Notes: a model not told the origin generated them from the sequence alone. Positions 1 to 5,910 are shown, numbered from the stretch's first letter. The stretch is DNA of 8,465 nt from Lachnospiraceae bacterium (GCA_017390645.1 JAFPAZ010000071.1:1-8465), one strand, 5' to 3'. Made by a program: numbers and translations.

Positions 1-7
1 AAACAGC

Positions 8-107
8 AAAAAAGAGCCATCCTATTCATAATGTTTCCATCATAAACAGGATGACTCTTTCATAAAATGAGGGGGAGAGAGAATCAAAAAAAATATTTTG
101 CTTGTCT
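8..107 (-). ncRNA. Candidate small RNA, copy 1 (C-rich, ends in terminator hairpin)
   Basis: Read on the minus strand, a TATAAT box (114-119) is followed by GTAGACAAGC, an A/T-rich stretch, a C-rich tract (CTCTCTCCCCCTC, 81-69) and a hairpin of about 22 pairs (60-11) with a GGAAAC loop and a following T run (13-8). Copy 2 at 1923-2027 is almost identical through the first 60 bases. The hairpin arms have diverged with compensatory changes: C-G to A-U at 49/22, and U-A to C-G at 42/29. All non-Watson-Crick pairs are G-U on the minus strand but would be A-C mismatches on the plus strand, which fixes the orientation. The unpaired C-rich tract is complementary to purine-rich Shine-Dalgarno sequences, as in known Gram-positive small RNAs with UCCC motifs; targeting is inference. 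The 5' end is estimated from the -10 box. It could instead be a conserved terminator or leader of an unseen unit. Confidence 0.5.
11..60 (-). terminator. Long terminator-like hairpin of copy 1
   Basis: On the minus strand the outer arms are AAAGAGTCATCCT (60-48) and AGGATGGCTCTTT (23-11). The inner arms are TTTATGAT (46-39) and ATTATGAA (32-25), joined by a G-U pair (47/24) and closed by the loop GGAAAC. A T run continues to position 8. This is the form of an intrinsic terminator, but it is longer than usual and is shared with the hairpin at 1930-1979. Confidence 0.75.
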
Positions 108-113
108 ACGTGA

Positions 114-139
114 ATTATAATACTATTAAATTACGTCAA
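114..139 (-). promoter_or_regulatory. Possible promoter of candidate small RNA copy 1
   Basis: The minus strand has a perfect TATAAT (119-114) and a TTGACG (139-134). The spacer is only 14 bases, shorter than the usual 16-18, so the -35 assignment is doubtful. In copy 2 the aligned bases are GATATC, so the box is not conserved there. Further upstream, both copies share TTAACATTTTATGAACATT as read on the plus strand (156-174 and 2075-2093), which may be a regulatory element. Confidence 0.35.
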
Positions 140-224
140 AAACATGTTAAAATTGTTAACATTTTATGAACATTCCATATTTTTTTTATCATACAGGCTA
201 TATTTTGTATACTACTACCAAAAT

Positions 225-254
225 CCCCAGGTGTCATTTTTATCTCACCTGGGG
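225..254. terminator. Bidirectional intrinsic terminator
   Basis: A perfect 9-bp inverted repeat, CCCCAGGTG (225-233) and CACCTGGGG (246-254), encloses a 12-base loop. On the plus strand it is followed by GTATTTTAT. On the minus strand it is followed by ATTTTGG. It lies 17 bases beyond the stop codon of the metQ remnant, so it was probably the terminator of the minus-strand methionine unit and can still serve the Cys/Met enzyme gene upstream. Confidence 0.8.
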
Positions 255-270
255 GTATTTTATATCTCTT

Positions 271-390
271 TTATTCAAATACCGGTACAACACCACCGTC
301 ATATTCACTGTTAATATAATCTCTTACTTCTTCTGATAAAATAGCATCTACCAATGCCTTTGTTTTTTCAGAATCTTCCATACATTTCAC
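271..390 (-). pseudogene. metQ: C-terminal remnant of MetQ/NlpA-type methionine-binding lipoprotein
   Basis: The minus-strand frame from 381 to 271 encodes a 36-residue tail with EDSEKTKALVDAI, then EEVRDYINS and finally YDGGVVPVFE before TAA. It resembles the extreme C-terminus of MetQ/NlpA substrate-binding lipoproteins of methionine ABC transporters, which typically end with a conserved K-ALV-A, E-V--YI and Y-G-V-P-F pattern. An in-frame TAG (393-391) lies just upstream, and the neighbouring frame before it reads IADIR, as if a frameshift had occurred. Only about 60 bases separate the fragment from the stop of the Cys/Met enzyme, so most of a roughly 270-residue gene is gone. The ATG at 381-379 has no clear ribosome site and is probably an internal codon. 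The assignment rests on a short stretch and on the fitting neighbour. Confidence 0.6.
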
Positions 391-439
391 CTAATGTCTG
401 CTATAGCTTTTTCCTATAACATTTTATCTAACTTATTCA

Positions 440-1603
440 CTAACTACCGAATTCCTTTCTTGTTTCTTCAAACACTCTTTCACATTCCAAAATCAAATCT
501 TTCGCGGATTCAATTCCTACTGACAACCTCAGCACCCTTTCATTGATTCCGTTTTTTTCTAATAAATCCTTCGGAACATCTGCATGAGTCTGGGTTACCG
601 GATAGGTAATCAAAGTTTCTACGCCGCCTAGGCTTTCTGCAAACTGTATCAGACGGACATTTTTTAAAATTCCCTTCGCAAAGGCTTCGTTCGTAACTTC
701 GAATGTTACCATTGCTCCAAATCCTCTGCTTTGCTTCTTTATGATTTCATGACCGGGATGTTGAGAAAGTCCCGGGTAAATCACTTTTTTCACTTCTTCT
801 TGTTTTTCTAACCAGTGAACAATTTCAAAAGCATTTTCCTGCGCTTTCTCCATTCTGATTCCTAAGGTCTTTATCCCTCGTAAAATCAGCCAGCTGTCAA
901 AAGGCGGAAGACCGGCTCCCGTTGTTTTTATTATAAATCTTAGCTTTTCTGAAATTTCGGCATCCTTGGTCACCAAAAAACCGGAAAGAGTATCATTATG
1001 ACCACCTAAGTATTTTGTGCCACTATGTACCACAATATCTGCCCCTAAATCCAACGGATTCTGAAAATATGGTGACAAAAATGTATTATCTACAATAAGC
1101 CAGATTCCTCGTTTTTTCGTGATTGCACTTAATTTTTCAATATCAATTACATTCATCATAGGATTGGTCGGGGTTTCAATGTAAATCGCCTTCGTATTTT
1201 CCTTTATATAATTCTCTACATTTTCACTGACGCAATCGATTTTTGTAACCTCAATTCCATTCTTTTCATTGATATTGTCAAAGAGCCTTACGGTTCCACC
1301 ATATAGGTCCGCATCTGCAATCAAATGATCTCCCGGATGAAACAATTCCATCAAGGTAGATATGGCAGCCATTCCACTGGTAAACGCCAGTGCATCCAGC
1401 CCATTCTCCAAAGATGCAACCACCTTTTCCAAATGTTCCCTGGTAGGATTCTGCAGTCTGCTATAATCATAACCTGTACTGTTCCCTACACTAGGATGTG
1501 CAAATGTTGCAGTCTGAAAAATCGGAAAGCTGACTGCCCCATATAAATTGTCCTTTGATTCATTTTCTAAATGAATACACTTCGTTGATACATCTACACT
1601 CAT
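440..1603 (-). CDS. PLP-dependent Cys/Met-metabolism enzyme (cystathionine gamma-synthase / methionine gamma-lyase family)
   Basis: This 387-residue protein is a full-length member of the trans-sulfuration family of fold-type I PLP enzymes, which act in the cytoplasm on cysteine, cystathionine, homocysteine or methionine. Visible signatures are YSRLQNPTR (47-55), SGMAA (76-80), the phosphate-contacting YGG (101-103), VDNTF with the ring-binding Asp172, HSGTKYLGGH with the PLP lysine at about 197, SLGGVETL (324-331) and LRLSVGIES with the carboxylate-binding Arg359. Which reaction it catalyses (gamma-synthase, beta/gamma-lyase, methionine gamma-lyase or O-acetylhomoserine sulfhydrylase) cannot be settled by eye. 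The ATG is preceded by GGGAG at a good distance. A metQ remnant directly downstream suggests a methionine- or sulfur-related unit. No SAM riboswitch or T-box is visible upstream; a 7-bp inverted repeat lies at 1631-1653. Confidence 0.9.
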   Translation of the reverse strand: MSVDVSTKCIHLENESKDNLYGAVSFPIFQTATFAHPSVGNSTGYDYSRLQNPTREHLEKVVASLENGLDALAFTSGMAAISTLMELFHPGDHLIADADLYGGTVRLFDNINEKNGIEVTKIDCVSENVENYIKENTKAIYIETPTNPMMNVIDIEKLSAITKKRGIWLIVDNTFLSPYFQNPLDLGADIVVHSGTKYLGGHNDTLSGFLVTKDAEISEKLRFIIKTTGAGLPPFDSWLILRGIKTLGIRMEKAQENAFEIVHWLEKQEEVKKVIYPGLSQHPGHEIIKKQSRGFGAMVTFEVTNEAFAKGILKNVRLIQFAESLGGVETLITYPVTQTHADVPKDLLEKNGINERVLRLSVGIESAKDLILECERVFEETRKEFGS

Positions 1604-1630
1604 TTATCATTCTCCCTTTTATTCTTCAAT

Positions 1631-1653
1631 GCCGGATATTCAATGAATCCGGC
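1631..1653 (-). promoter_or_regulatory. Inverted repeat in leader of the Cys/Met enzyme gene
   Basis: GCCGGAT (1631-1637) and ATCCGGC (1647-1653) form a 7-bp stem with a 9-base loop, 28 bases before the start codon. It is not followed by a T run on the minus strand, so it is not a simple terminator. It could be an operator or a leader hairpin. It is GC-rich against a very AT-rich background. Confidence 0.4.
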
Positions 1654-1763
1654 TTATACATTCTTTTGACTGTTTCTTTATCGATACTTTTCCTATATGT
1701 TTTGTATGATATAAAGATAGCACATTTTTCCTTTTTTGTATAATATCCATATCCTTTTACTTG

Positions 1764-1783
1764 TTATAAGAAAAAGTTATAAC
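1764..1783. promoter_or_regulatory. Paired GTTATAA motifs upstream of the Cys/Met enzyme gene
   Basis: GTTATAAG and GTTATAAC occur 14 bases apart (starts near 1763 and 1776); the second is self-complementary. They lie about 170 bases before the enzyme's start codon, with a weak TATTAT -10-like box between (1745-1740, minus strand). They might be a regulator's half-sites, but AT-rich repeats of this size also arise by chance. Confidence 0.25.
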
Positions 1784-1855
1784 TAAAATGAGATTAGGGC
1801 AAAAGCTTTTTTCCCCAAGGCAAAAGGTATTTAACTTTAGAATAGCCACAGATTG

Positions 1856-1921
1856 TTCTGGAATTACTTGCAAATAGTTCCGAAATTACTTGCAAATAGT
1901 TCCGAAATTACTAGCAGATTA
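1856..1921. repeat. Three tandem 22-bp repeats
   Basis: Three units lie end to end at 1856-1877, 1878-1899 and 1900-1921. The core is TTCCGAAATTACTTGCAAAT plus AG. The first unit differs at two bases near its start and the third at several near its end. There are no spacers, so this is not a CRISPR array. The block ends exactly where the T run of the candidate small RNA terminator (copy 2) begins. A period of two helical turns could suit a DNA-binding protein, or it may be simple slippage expansion. Confidence 0.8.
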
Positions 1922-1922
1922 C

Positions 1923-2027
1923 AAAAAAAAGAAGCCATCATACTTACAATCTTTCCATCGTAAATATGATGACTCTTTTATAAAATGAGGGGGAGAGAGA
2001 ATCAAAAAAAATATTTTTGCTTGTCTA
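1923..2027 (-). ncRNA. Candidate small RNA, copy 2
   Basis: This is the sibling of the element at 8-107. On the minus strand it has GTAGACAAGC (2028-2019), an A/T stretch, the same C-rich tract (1999-1987) and a long hairpin (1979-1930) with a GGAAAG loop and eight Ts. Relative to copy 1 the core differs at about three positions in 60. The hairpin keeps pairing despite change: A1967-U1940 replaces C-G, C1960-G1947 replaces U-A, and one extra U (1932) is bulged near the base. The -10 region is poorer (TAAGAT or GATATC). It lies between the repeat-protein gene and the Cys/Met gene, so it could also be the terminator of transcription arriving from the former. Confidence 0.5.
1930..1979 (-). terminator. 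Long terminator-like hairpin of copy 2
   Basis: The minus-strand arms AGAGTCATCATA (1976-1965) and TATGATGGCTTCT (1942-1930) pair with one bulged base. The inner arms are TTTACGAT (1964-1957) and ATTGTAAG (1950-1943), and the T run follows (1930-1923). It probably also stops minus-strand transcription coming from the gene at 3474-2170. Confidence 0.75.
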
Positions 2028-2110
2028 CATGAGATATCTTACTATTTAACTATGTCTTATGTATGTTATTTTTTTTAACATTTTATGAACATTTCATGAA
2101 AAATTAACCT

Positions 2111-2135
2111 CCATGATTCACAGACTGAATCATGG
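2111..2135. repeat. Perfect 10-bp inverted repeat, related to the one at 7756-7776
   Basis: CCATGATTCA and TGAATCATGG enclose CAGAC. It lies 35 bases past the stop of the gene at 3474-2170. On the minus strand it is followed by AGGTTAATTTTTC, so it may be a weak terminator. The plus-strand bases after it, GGAAATGTAC, recur after the hairpin at 7756-7776, which shows a shared element and not a chance terminator. Confidence 0.65.
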
Positions 2136-2169
2136 AAATGTACTTATGTATGGTTTTCTTAACCTGACC

Positions 2170-3474
2170 TCATGATATATTTTCATGTACGGAAGTAATC
2201 CAGTATCCGAAGGTTCCTGTTTTTATTTCCTGCTGCTTCGCCTGTATAAAATTTGTAAATCCGAATAATTCTGCAAGATATTTATCTTTGCTATTATAGA
2301 CTCCGGGTACTCCTAAAACAGCCTGTTTTCCTCCATCCTGAAACCTGATATATCCAAGCATCAAATATTGATACGCAAAATATCCATGTAATAAAAAGCT
2401 GTTTTTTCCCAAATACCAGTCATCTGCATTTAACAATCCAATATCTTTTGGCATAATCTTCACGCACTTTAAAAAAGATTCATTTCCAAAGGATGGAATT
2501 GTTTTTAACTGCAACATTAATTCTTCTATGGTCTTTGGCTTTGGCCAGCCCGATACAAAGAAGCATTCTGTTTCTTCCCCAGCATTTACAATTTCGTCAA
2601 TAAGCCGGTTGACATCCTTTGAAGAATCCGGTTTTATCTCCGTATCCTCTGCTTTTTCCTGCAATGTCAGATTTTCTTCCGGTTCCTTAACAAAATTCTT
2701 TTCCCAGCCTTTTTCTGCTTTTCCTCTATTTTCTTTTACTTCTCGTTCTTTTCCTTCTCTTCTTTCTTCTGTTATGTTTCTGTTTTCTCTTTCTTTGCTT
2801 TCTTCTATATTTTTGCTATCTTCTATATTTTTTCTTTCTTCTATATCTTTGCTTTCTTCTATATTTTTTCTTTCTTCTATATCTTTGCTTTCTTCTATAT
2901 CTTTGCTTTCTTCTACATCTTTGCTTTCTTCTACATCTTTGCTTTCTTCGCTAACTATACTTTCTTTTCTTTCTTTGTTTTCTGCTCTTCCTTTGCTTTC
3001 TTCTATATCTTCTTCTCTTCCTTCTTCCGCCCCAATTTCTTCTACTTCCGGCTCTTTTTCACTTGTTTGGAGCCATCCCTGATTTTCCTGTTTTCTATCA
3101 TACCCGCTCAAAAGTCTGTTAAGGCATTTCGACTCAGACCATTCTGTACCGTGGCAAATCGCACCATCCTGCCAGATTGTTAACGCCTCAATGGCAGAAA
3201 AAGAAAGTCCCTCTTTTCTTAAAATCGGTAAAATATTATGGAAAACCCCATGGCATTCCCCATTTACTGCCCTGATTGTCCCAACCAAGATAGATTTTAC
3301 TTCCGGTAAAGTCTCATAATGCACATAAATCTCATAAGACCCCTTTGCAGGCTTTATCTGCATATTCAGTTCTATAAAATCATTTAGTCCCCGTACTCTT
3401 ACAAATCCTGTATTTCTCCCCTTCTGCTCTTTTTTGTACTCGTATAAATATGAAATAAATCTAAAATTGGACAT
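2170..3474 (-). CDS. Uncharacterised protein with hexapeptide-repeat linker
   Basis: The 434-residue product has three parts. An N-terminal domain (1 to about 125) includes YEIYVHYETLP and a GECHGVFHN stretch. A highly charged Glu/Lys-rich linker (about 130-285) contains eight hexapeptides of the type SKDVEE, SKDIEE or RKNIEE at 178-225. A C-terminal domain (about 300-434) includes FFVSGWPKP, NSFLLHGYF, LGVPGVYNSKD and FGYWITS. There is no signal peptide or membrane segment, so it is probably cytoplasmic. The C-terminal domain resembles a Lachnospiraceae family of unknown function, which I believe is annotated DUF6128, from memory only. I chose the ATG at 3474 because AAAGTGAG lies seven bases before it; the GTG at 3486 would add four residues but is itself part of that ribosome site. 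The function is unknown. The linker may form a single charged helix or be disordered. Confidence 0.85.
   Translation of the reverse strand: MSNFRFISYLYEYKKEQKGRNTGFVRVRGLNDFIELNMQIKPAKGSYEIYVHYETLPEVKSILVGTIRAVNGECHGVFHNILPILRKEGLSFSAIEALTIWQDGAICHGTEWSESKCLNRLLSGYDRKQENQGWLQTSEKEPEVEEIGAEEGREEDIEESKGRAENKERKESIVSEESKDVEESKDVEESKDIEESKDIEERKNIEESKDIEERKNIEDSKNIEESKERENRNITEERREGKEREVKENRGKAEKGWEKNFVKEPEENLTLQEKAEDTEIKPDSSKDVNRLIDEIVNAGEETECFFVSGWPKPKTIEELMLQLKTIPSFGNESFLKCVKIMPKDIGLLNADDWYLGKNSFLLHGYFAYQYLMLGYIRFQDGGKQAVLGVPGVYNSKDKYLAELFGFTNFIQAKQQEIKTGTFGYWITSVHENIS
2800..2943 (-). repeat. Eight tandem 18-bp coding repeats
   Basis: Each unit encodes a hexapeptide: two SKDVEE, two SKDIEE, RKNIEE, SKDIEE, RKNIED and SKNIEE. 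The SKDIEE-RKNIE pair itself occurs twice, pointing to a 36-bp duplication. The coding strand is almost all purine with a few T and C, and the opposite strand is correspondingly pyrimidine-rich. Because 18 bp is a multiple of three, copy number can change without breaking the frame. Confidence 0.9.
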
Positions 3475-3482
3475 AAAAAAAC

Positions 3483-3599
3483 TCACTTTCTGCTATGGTA
3501 TGGACATATCACCGGTACTACCTTTAAAACAATCAGATAAACTATCTTGGCTATTTTAAAGACGTCGTACCACCTCAAAGGCTTGTTGACATTTTCCAT
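3483..3599 (-). CDS. Possible small peptide of 38 residues (doubtful)
   Basis: An ATG at 3599 opens 38 codons. A polar, aromatic start (MENVNKPLRWYDVFKIAK) is followed by a hydrophobic run (IVYLIVLKVVPVI) and a tail CPYHSRK. The stop overlaps the ribosome site of the next gene. It lies just downstream of an AgrC-like kinase, where a signal-peptide precursor might sit, and has one Cys. However, the ATG has no clear ribosome site, the tail after the Cys is too short for a canonical AgrD, and no agrB is present. A TTG start further upstream (about 3623, with CAGG before it) would give about 46 residues. The same frame is open upstream for 19 codons beyond one TAA (3647-3645), so this may also be a decayed gene or chance. 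Confidence 0.25.
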   Translation of the reverse strand: MENVNKPLRWYDVFKIAKIVYLIVLKVVPVICPYHSRK

Positions 3600-3723
3600 A
3601 TCAGTATATGAGAAAGTGAGCAATTTTAGAACCTGGAAACATACTTATCCTAAGAGTTTTTTCCATGAGCGAGCTGCATCTAAATCCGGTAGGATTGCGG
3701 TCACCTTATTTTAAAATCCCGGC

Positions 3724-5028
3724 TTATCGCATCTTTATAATTACTTCTAAAGAAAATTCTGTTTCGTCACAATGAATCGTTACCTGCCCATGATATTTCT
3801 CTACACTGGCAGTGATATTTTGCAATCCAAATCCATGATTCTTCGCATCTTTCTTTTTTGTTTTAATTTTTCCGTTTTCATCCACCAAAACCTTTTCTTT
3901 GACCGGATTTTTTATATTAATCAACAGGTAATCTTCTAATGTCTTAATGGATAAACGTATCTTTCGTTTGCCTTCCTCTAGTCCCATGCAGGCTTCCATA
4001 GCATTGTTAATGCTATTGGCAAAAATAGTACATAAATCCAATGGCTCAACAGTACAATTTCCAATCAGTTTTCCACTGACCATAAAATCGATTCTGTACT
4101 TTTCTGCCTCTGCAAATTTTTCATTGATTACTGCATCAATAATAGGATCTCCCACGGTTATGGTCTGGGACACAGATGCCAGTTTTTCTACCATATTATC
4201 CAGATAACGGTCGATTTCGTCATAATCTTTTAACTCGGATAATGTCTTTAAACATTGAAGATGACTTTTCATGTCATGACGATATTTTCTCGTATCCTCG
4301 TCTAACTGTCGTAGTTTTTCATAATGATTTCTTTGCATGGACAAATATTGCTCATTTACACGGTTGATATCTTTATATTCATCTCTTGCCAGAAGGTTTA
4401 TAATGATAACTGCTACCTCTATGAGCATACCAACCGACATAATCACCACTACTTCACTTACCAGCTGGACTCCTGCCGGATCTTCCATATCAGACATTAC
4501 CATAGCTGAGATATGAATTAAGATATCGTTTAGCATCACCACTCCGGTAAACATAAGGTAATACCTTCTCTGGAAAAATTCAGCATACTGATCTTTGTTC
4601 CGCTTTACCAAAATACATAATACAATCCAAAAAATGAAAGATAGTAACTGACTGAAAAAAATGGCTGTCATGTACTTATAAATGTTTGGAAACATATATT
4701 CCCGAATCATGTTTATAATTGCCAGTAAAAAGTGGTCAAAACAAAATACCACCAAATAAGTACATACATTTACAAAAAACAGTCGTCCTTTATTCTGACT
4801 ATCAACACACATCATTAAAACAAATAATACAAAAATACTCATGGCTATATTGGTAATCCAGTCATTTTTCATTACCCCGGAAAAACAGGATAATGAAATA
4901 TATAGTAAAACGGCCAATATTGTGTTTTTGCTTTTATAAACCTGCTGCAGATGCAGCACGTTTTTTGAAATCAAGCCACACTTTAACAGTGTAAGAAAAA
5001 ATATGACAAAACAGAATGCTATCTCCAC
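3724..5028 (-). CDS. AgrC-like GHKL sensor histidine kinase
   Basis: This 434-residue membrane kinase belongs to the GHKL/HATPase_c_5 type that usually senses peptides. Residues 1 to about 215 hold five to seven hydrophobic segments. A coiled region (about 216-245) leads to the dimerisation helix RKYRHDMKSHL with the likely phosphorylated His251. The ATPase domain shows the N box NSINNAMEAC (338-347) and the G box HGFGLQNI (398-405). As in AgrC-type kinases, there is no PAS or HAMP domain. Its partner is the LytTR regulator 131 bp upstream. The start is GTG, with AGAGGT seven bases before it. No agrB/agrD pair is visible, so the ligand is unknown. No clear terminator follows within 240 bp. 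Confidence 0.9.
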   Translation of the reverse strand: MEIAFCFVIFFLTLLKCGLISKNVLHLQQVYKSKNTILAVLLYISLSCFSGVMKNDWITNIAMSIFVLFVLMMCVDSQNKGRLFFVNVCTYLVVFCFDHFLLAIINMIREYMFPNIYKYMTAIFFSQLLSFIFWIVLCILVKRNKDQYAEFFQRRYYLMFTGVVMLNDILIHISAMVMSDMEDPAGVQLVSEVVVIMSVGMLIEVAVIIINLLARDEYKDINRVNEQYLSMQRNHYEKLRQLDEDTRKYRHDMKSHLQCLKTLSELKDYDEIDRYLDNMVEKLASVSQTITVGDPIIDAVINEKFAEAEKYRIDFMVSGKLIGNCTVEPLDLCTIFANSINNAMEACMGLEEGKRKIRLSIKTLEDYLLINIKNPVKEKVLVDENGKIKTKKKDAKNHGFGLQNITASVEKYHGQVTIHCDETEFSLEVIIKMR

Positions 5029-5159
5029 TTTTTTTACCTCTTCTTCTTGTAATTTATGATTTTTCCCATCATTTTTATCTTCTTTTGTTACGATTCAAAA
5101 AAACAGTACTATTCATCCTTATAACCATGGCTAAAAATTTGATATTTTCCCGCTCTTCG
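5029..5159 (-). other. Gap between response regulator and kinase
   Basis: These 131 bases are longer than expected between partner genes. Apart from the kinase ribosome site near the left end, I see no hairpin with a T run and no convincing promoter. A 17-codon frame lies inside (about 5129-5076) but lacks a proper ribosome site. Confidence 0.5.
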
Positions 5160-5870
5160 TCAGCCCCTGGCATTTTTTCGAATGTAATTAAAAAATCGTT
5201 CTTTTATTAATTTTACTTTATCCCGTCCAATTTTGGCCCGTTCTCCGTTTTTTAAGATAATTTCACTTCCTACAATTTCCTTTACCCATAACAGATTTAC
5301 GATATAACTTCGATGAGTCCTGTAAAAATCACTATTTTGAAGTTTTTCCTCGAATTCATCCATCTTCCCGGTAATTCTTTCATACCCATCCGTGGTCCGG
5401 AGCAAAACTTCTTTATTCTGGGCTTCTAAATAAATGACATCTTTATACGATATCTCTTTATGATAATTTTTGGCATCCAGTACCAGCACTTCGTCTGTGG
5501 AAAATTCATCAATGGCACTTTCAATGGCCTCTTTTAACGCTTCTTTTTCCACCGGTTTCAGTAAAAAACGGAAAGCCTTTACAATATATCCCTTGGACAT
5601 TAACTCATTATGAGAGGTTAGAAAAATTATCTTAGTATTTCCATTGTTATATTTTACCTGATATCGTTTCGCAGTTTCCAACCCATCAATTCCCGACATC
5701 TCAATATCCAAAAACAGAATGTCTAATTGAAGATCATATGCCAGCAATTCCTCTCCACCGGAAAATTCCACGATGGAATAAGGGATTTTCCGAAATTCCA
5801 TATACTTATCTATGATTTGACGCATCTGCTTCAAAAATATTTTCTGGTCGTCACACATTCCAATTCGCAT
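5160..5870 (-). CDS. LytTR-family response regulator (AgrA/LytR-like)
   Basis: This 236-residue regulator has a receiver domain (1 to about 122) and a LytTR DNA-binding domain (about 128-232). The receiver shows the acidic pair Asp7-Asp8, the phosphorylation site Asp55 in FLDIEMSG, Thr85 in FLTSHNE, and LLKP with Lys105. The LytTR domain shows IYLEAQNKEVLL, FYRTHRSYIVNL and NGERAKIGRDK, typical of regulators that bind direct repeats with beta-strand-loop contacts. It starts 40 bp after the rsmA stop with GGAG before the ATG, so it is probably at least partly transcribed with tatD-rsmA. It most likely takes phosphate from the kinase downstream. Its target genes are not evident in the window. 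Confidence 0.92.
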   Translation of the reverse strand: MRIGMCDDQKIFLKQMRQIIDKYMEFRKIPYSIVEFSGGEELLAYDLQLDILFLDIEMSGIDGLETAKRYQVKYNNGNTKIIFLTSHNELMSKGYIVKAFRFLLKPVEKEALKEAIESAIDEFSTDEVLVLDAKNYHKEISYKDVIYLEAQNKEVLLRTTDGYERITGKMDEFEEKLQNSDFYRTHRSYIVNLLWVKEIVGSEIILKNGERAKIGRDKVKLIKERFFNYIRKNARG

Positions 5871-5910
5871 CTTGTCTCCACGTAACCTTTCCCATCCCTT
5901 TGGGAATCCG

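Larger units (their letters stand above)
8..178 (-). repeat. Direct repeat, copy 1 of about 175-bp element
   Basis: This segment aligns over its whole length with 1923-2097 in the same orientation. The best-conserved parts are TTAACATTTTATGAACATT near the right end, the core at about 62-108 and the hairpin. The middle (about 110-155) has diverged. The two copies flank the Cys/Met enzyme and the metQ remnant. I see no transposase or terminal inverted repeats, so this looks like a duplicated locus and not an insertion sequence. Confidence 0.8.
1923..2097 (-). repeat. Direct repeat, copy 2 of about 175-bp element
   Basis: This is the partner of 8-178, in the same orientation, with homology from the T run through the hairpin and C-rich core to TTAACATTTTATGAACATT at 2075-2093. 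It directly adjoins the 22-bp tandem repeats on one side and lies 14 bases from the hairpin at 2111-2135 on the other. Confidence 0.8.

Noticed and set aside
69..81. GAGGGGGAGAGAG on the plus strand as a ribosome site
   Set aside because: No start codon or open frame follows at a suitable distance in either copy, and the hairpin covariation supports the minus strand.
1604..1860. SAM riboswitch or T-box upstream of the Cys/Met enzyme gene
   Set aside because: I looked for the conserved S-box core and for a T-box motif with a terminator and found neither; only a short GC-rich inverted repeat is present.
1856..1921. Short tandem units as a CRISPR array
   Set aside because: The units adjoin with no unique spacers and no cas genes are present.
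8..2097. The paired 175-bp repeats as insertion-sequence ends
   Set aside because: They are in direct orientation, have no terminal inverted repeats, and no transposase lies between them.
2528..3082. A 184-codon plus-strand frame, rich in Ser, Leu and Phe
   Set aside because: It is the complement of the Glu/Lys-rich repeat linker; the low-complexity pattern follows from the coding strand and there is no ribosome site or homology.
3475..3486. GTG at 3486 as the start of the repeat-protein gene
   Set aside because: The GTG lies within the AAAGTGAG ribosome site that serves the ATG at 3474; nothing suitable precedes the GTG itself.
3541..3714. A plus-strand frame of about 57 codons opposite the possible peptide
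   Set aside because: It has no ATG or GTG with a ribosome site near its beginning, and no recognisable domain; it overlaps a region open on the other strand too.
5076..5129. Small peptide MVIRMNSTVFLNRNKRR between regulator and kinase as an AgrD-like signal
   Set aside because: It has no Cys, no usable ribosome site for the first ATG and no acidic tail; an ORF this short is expected by chance.
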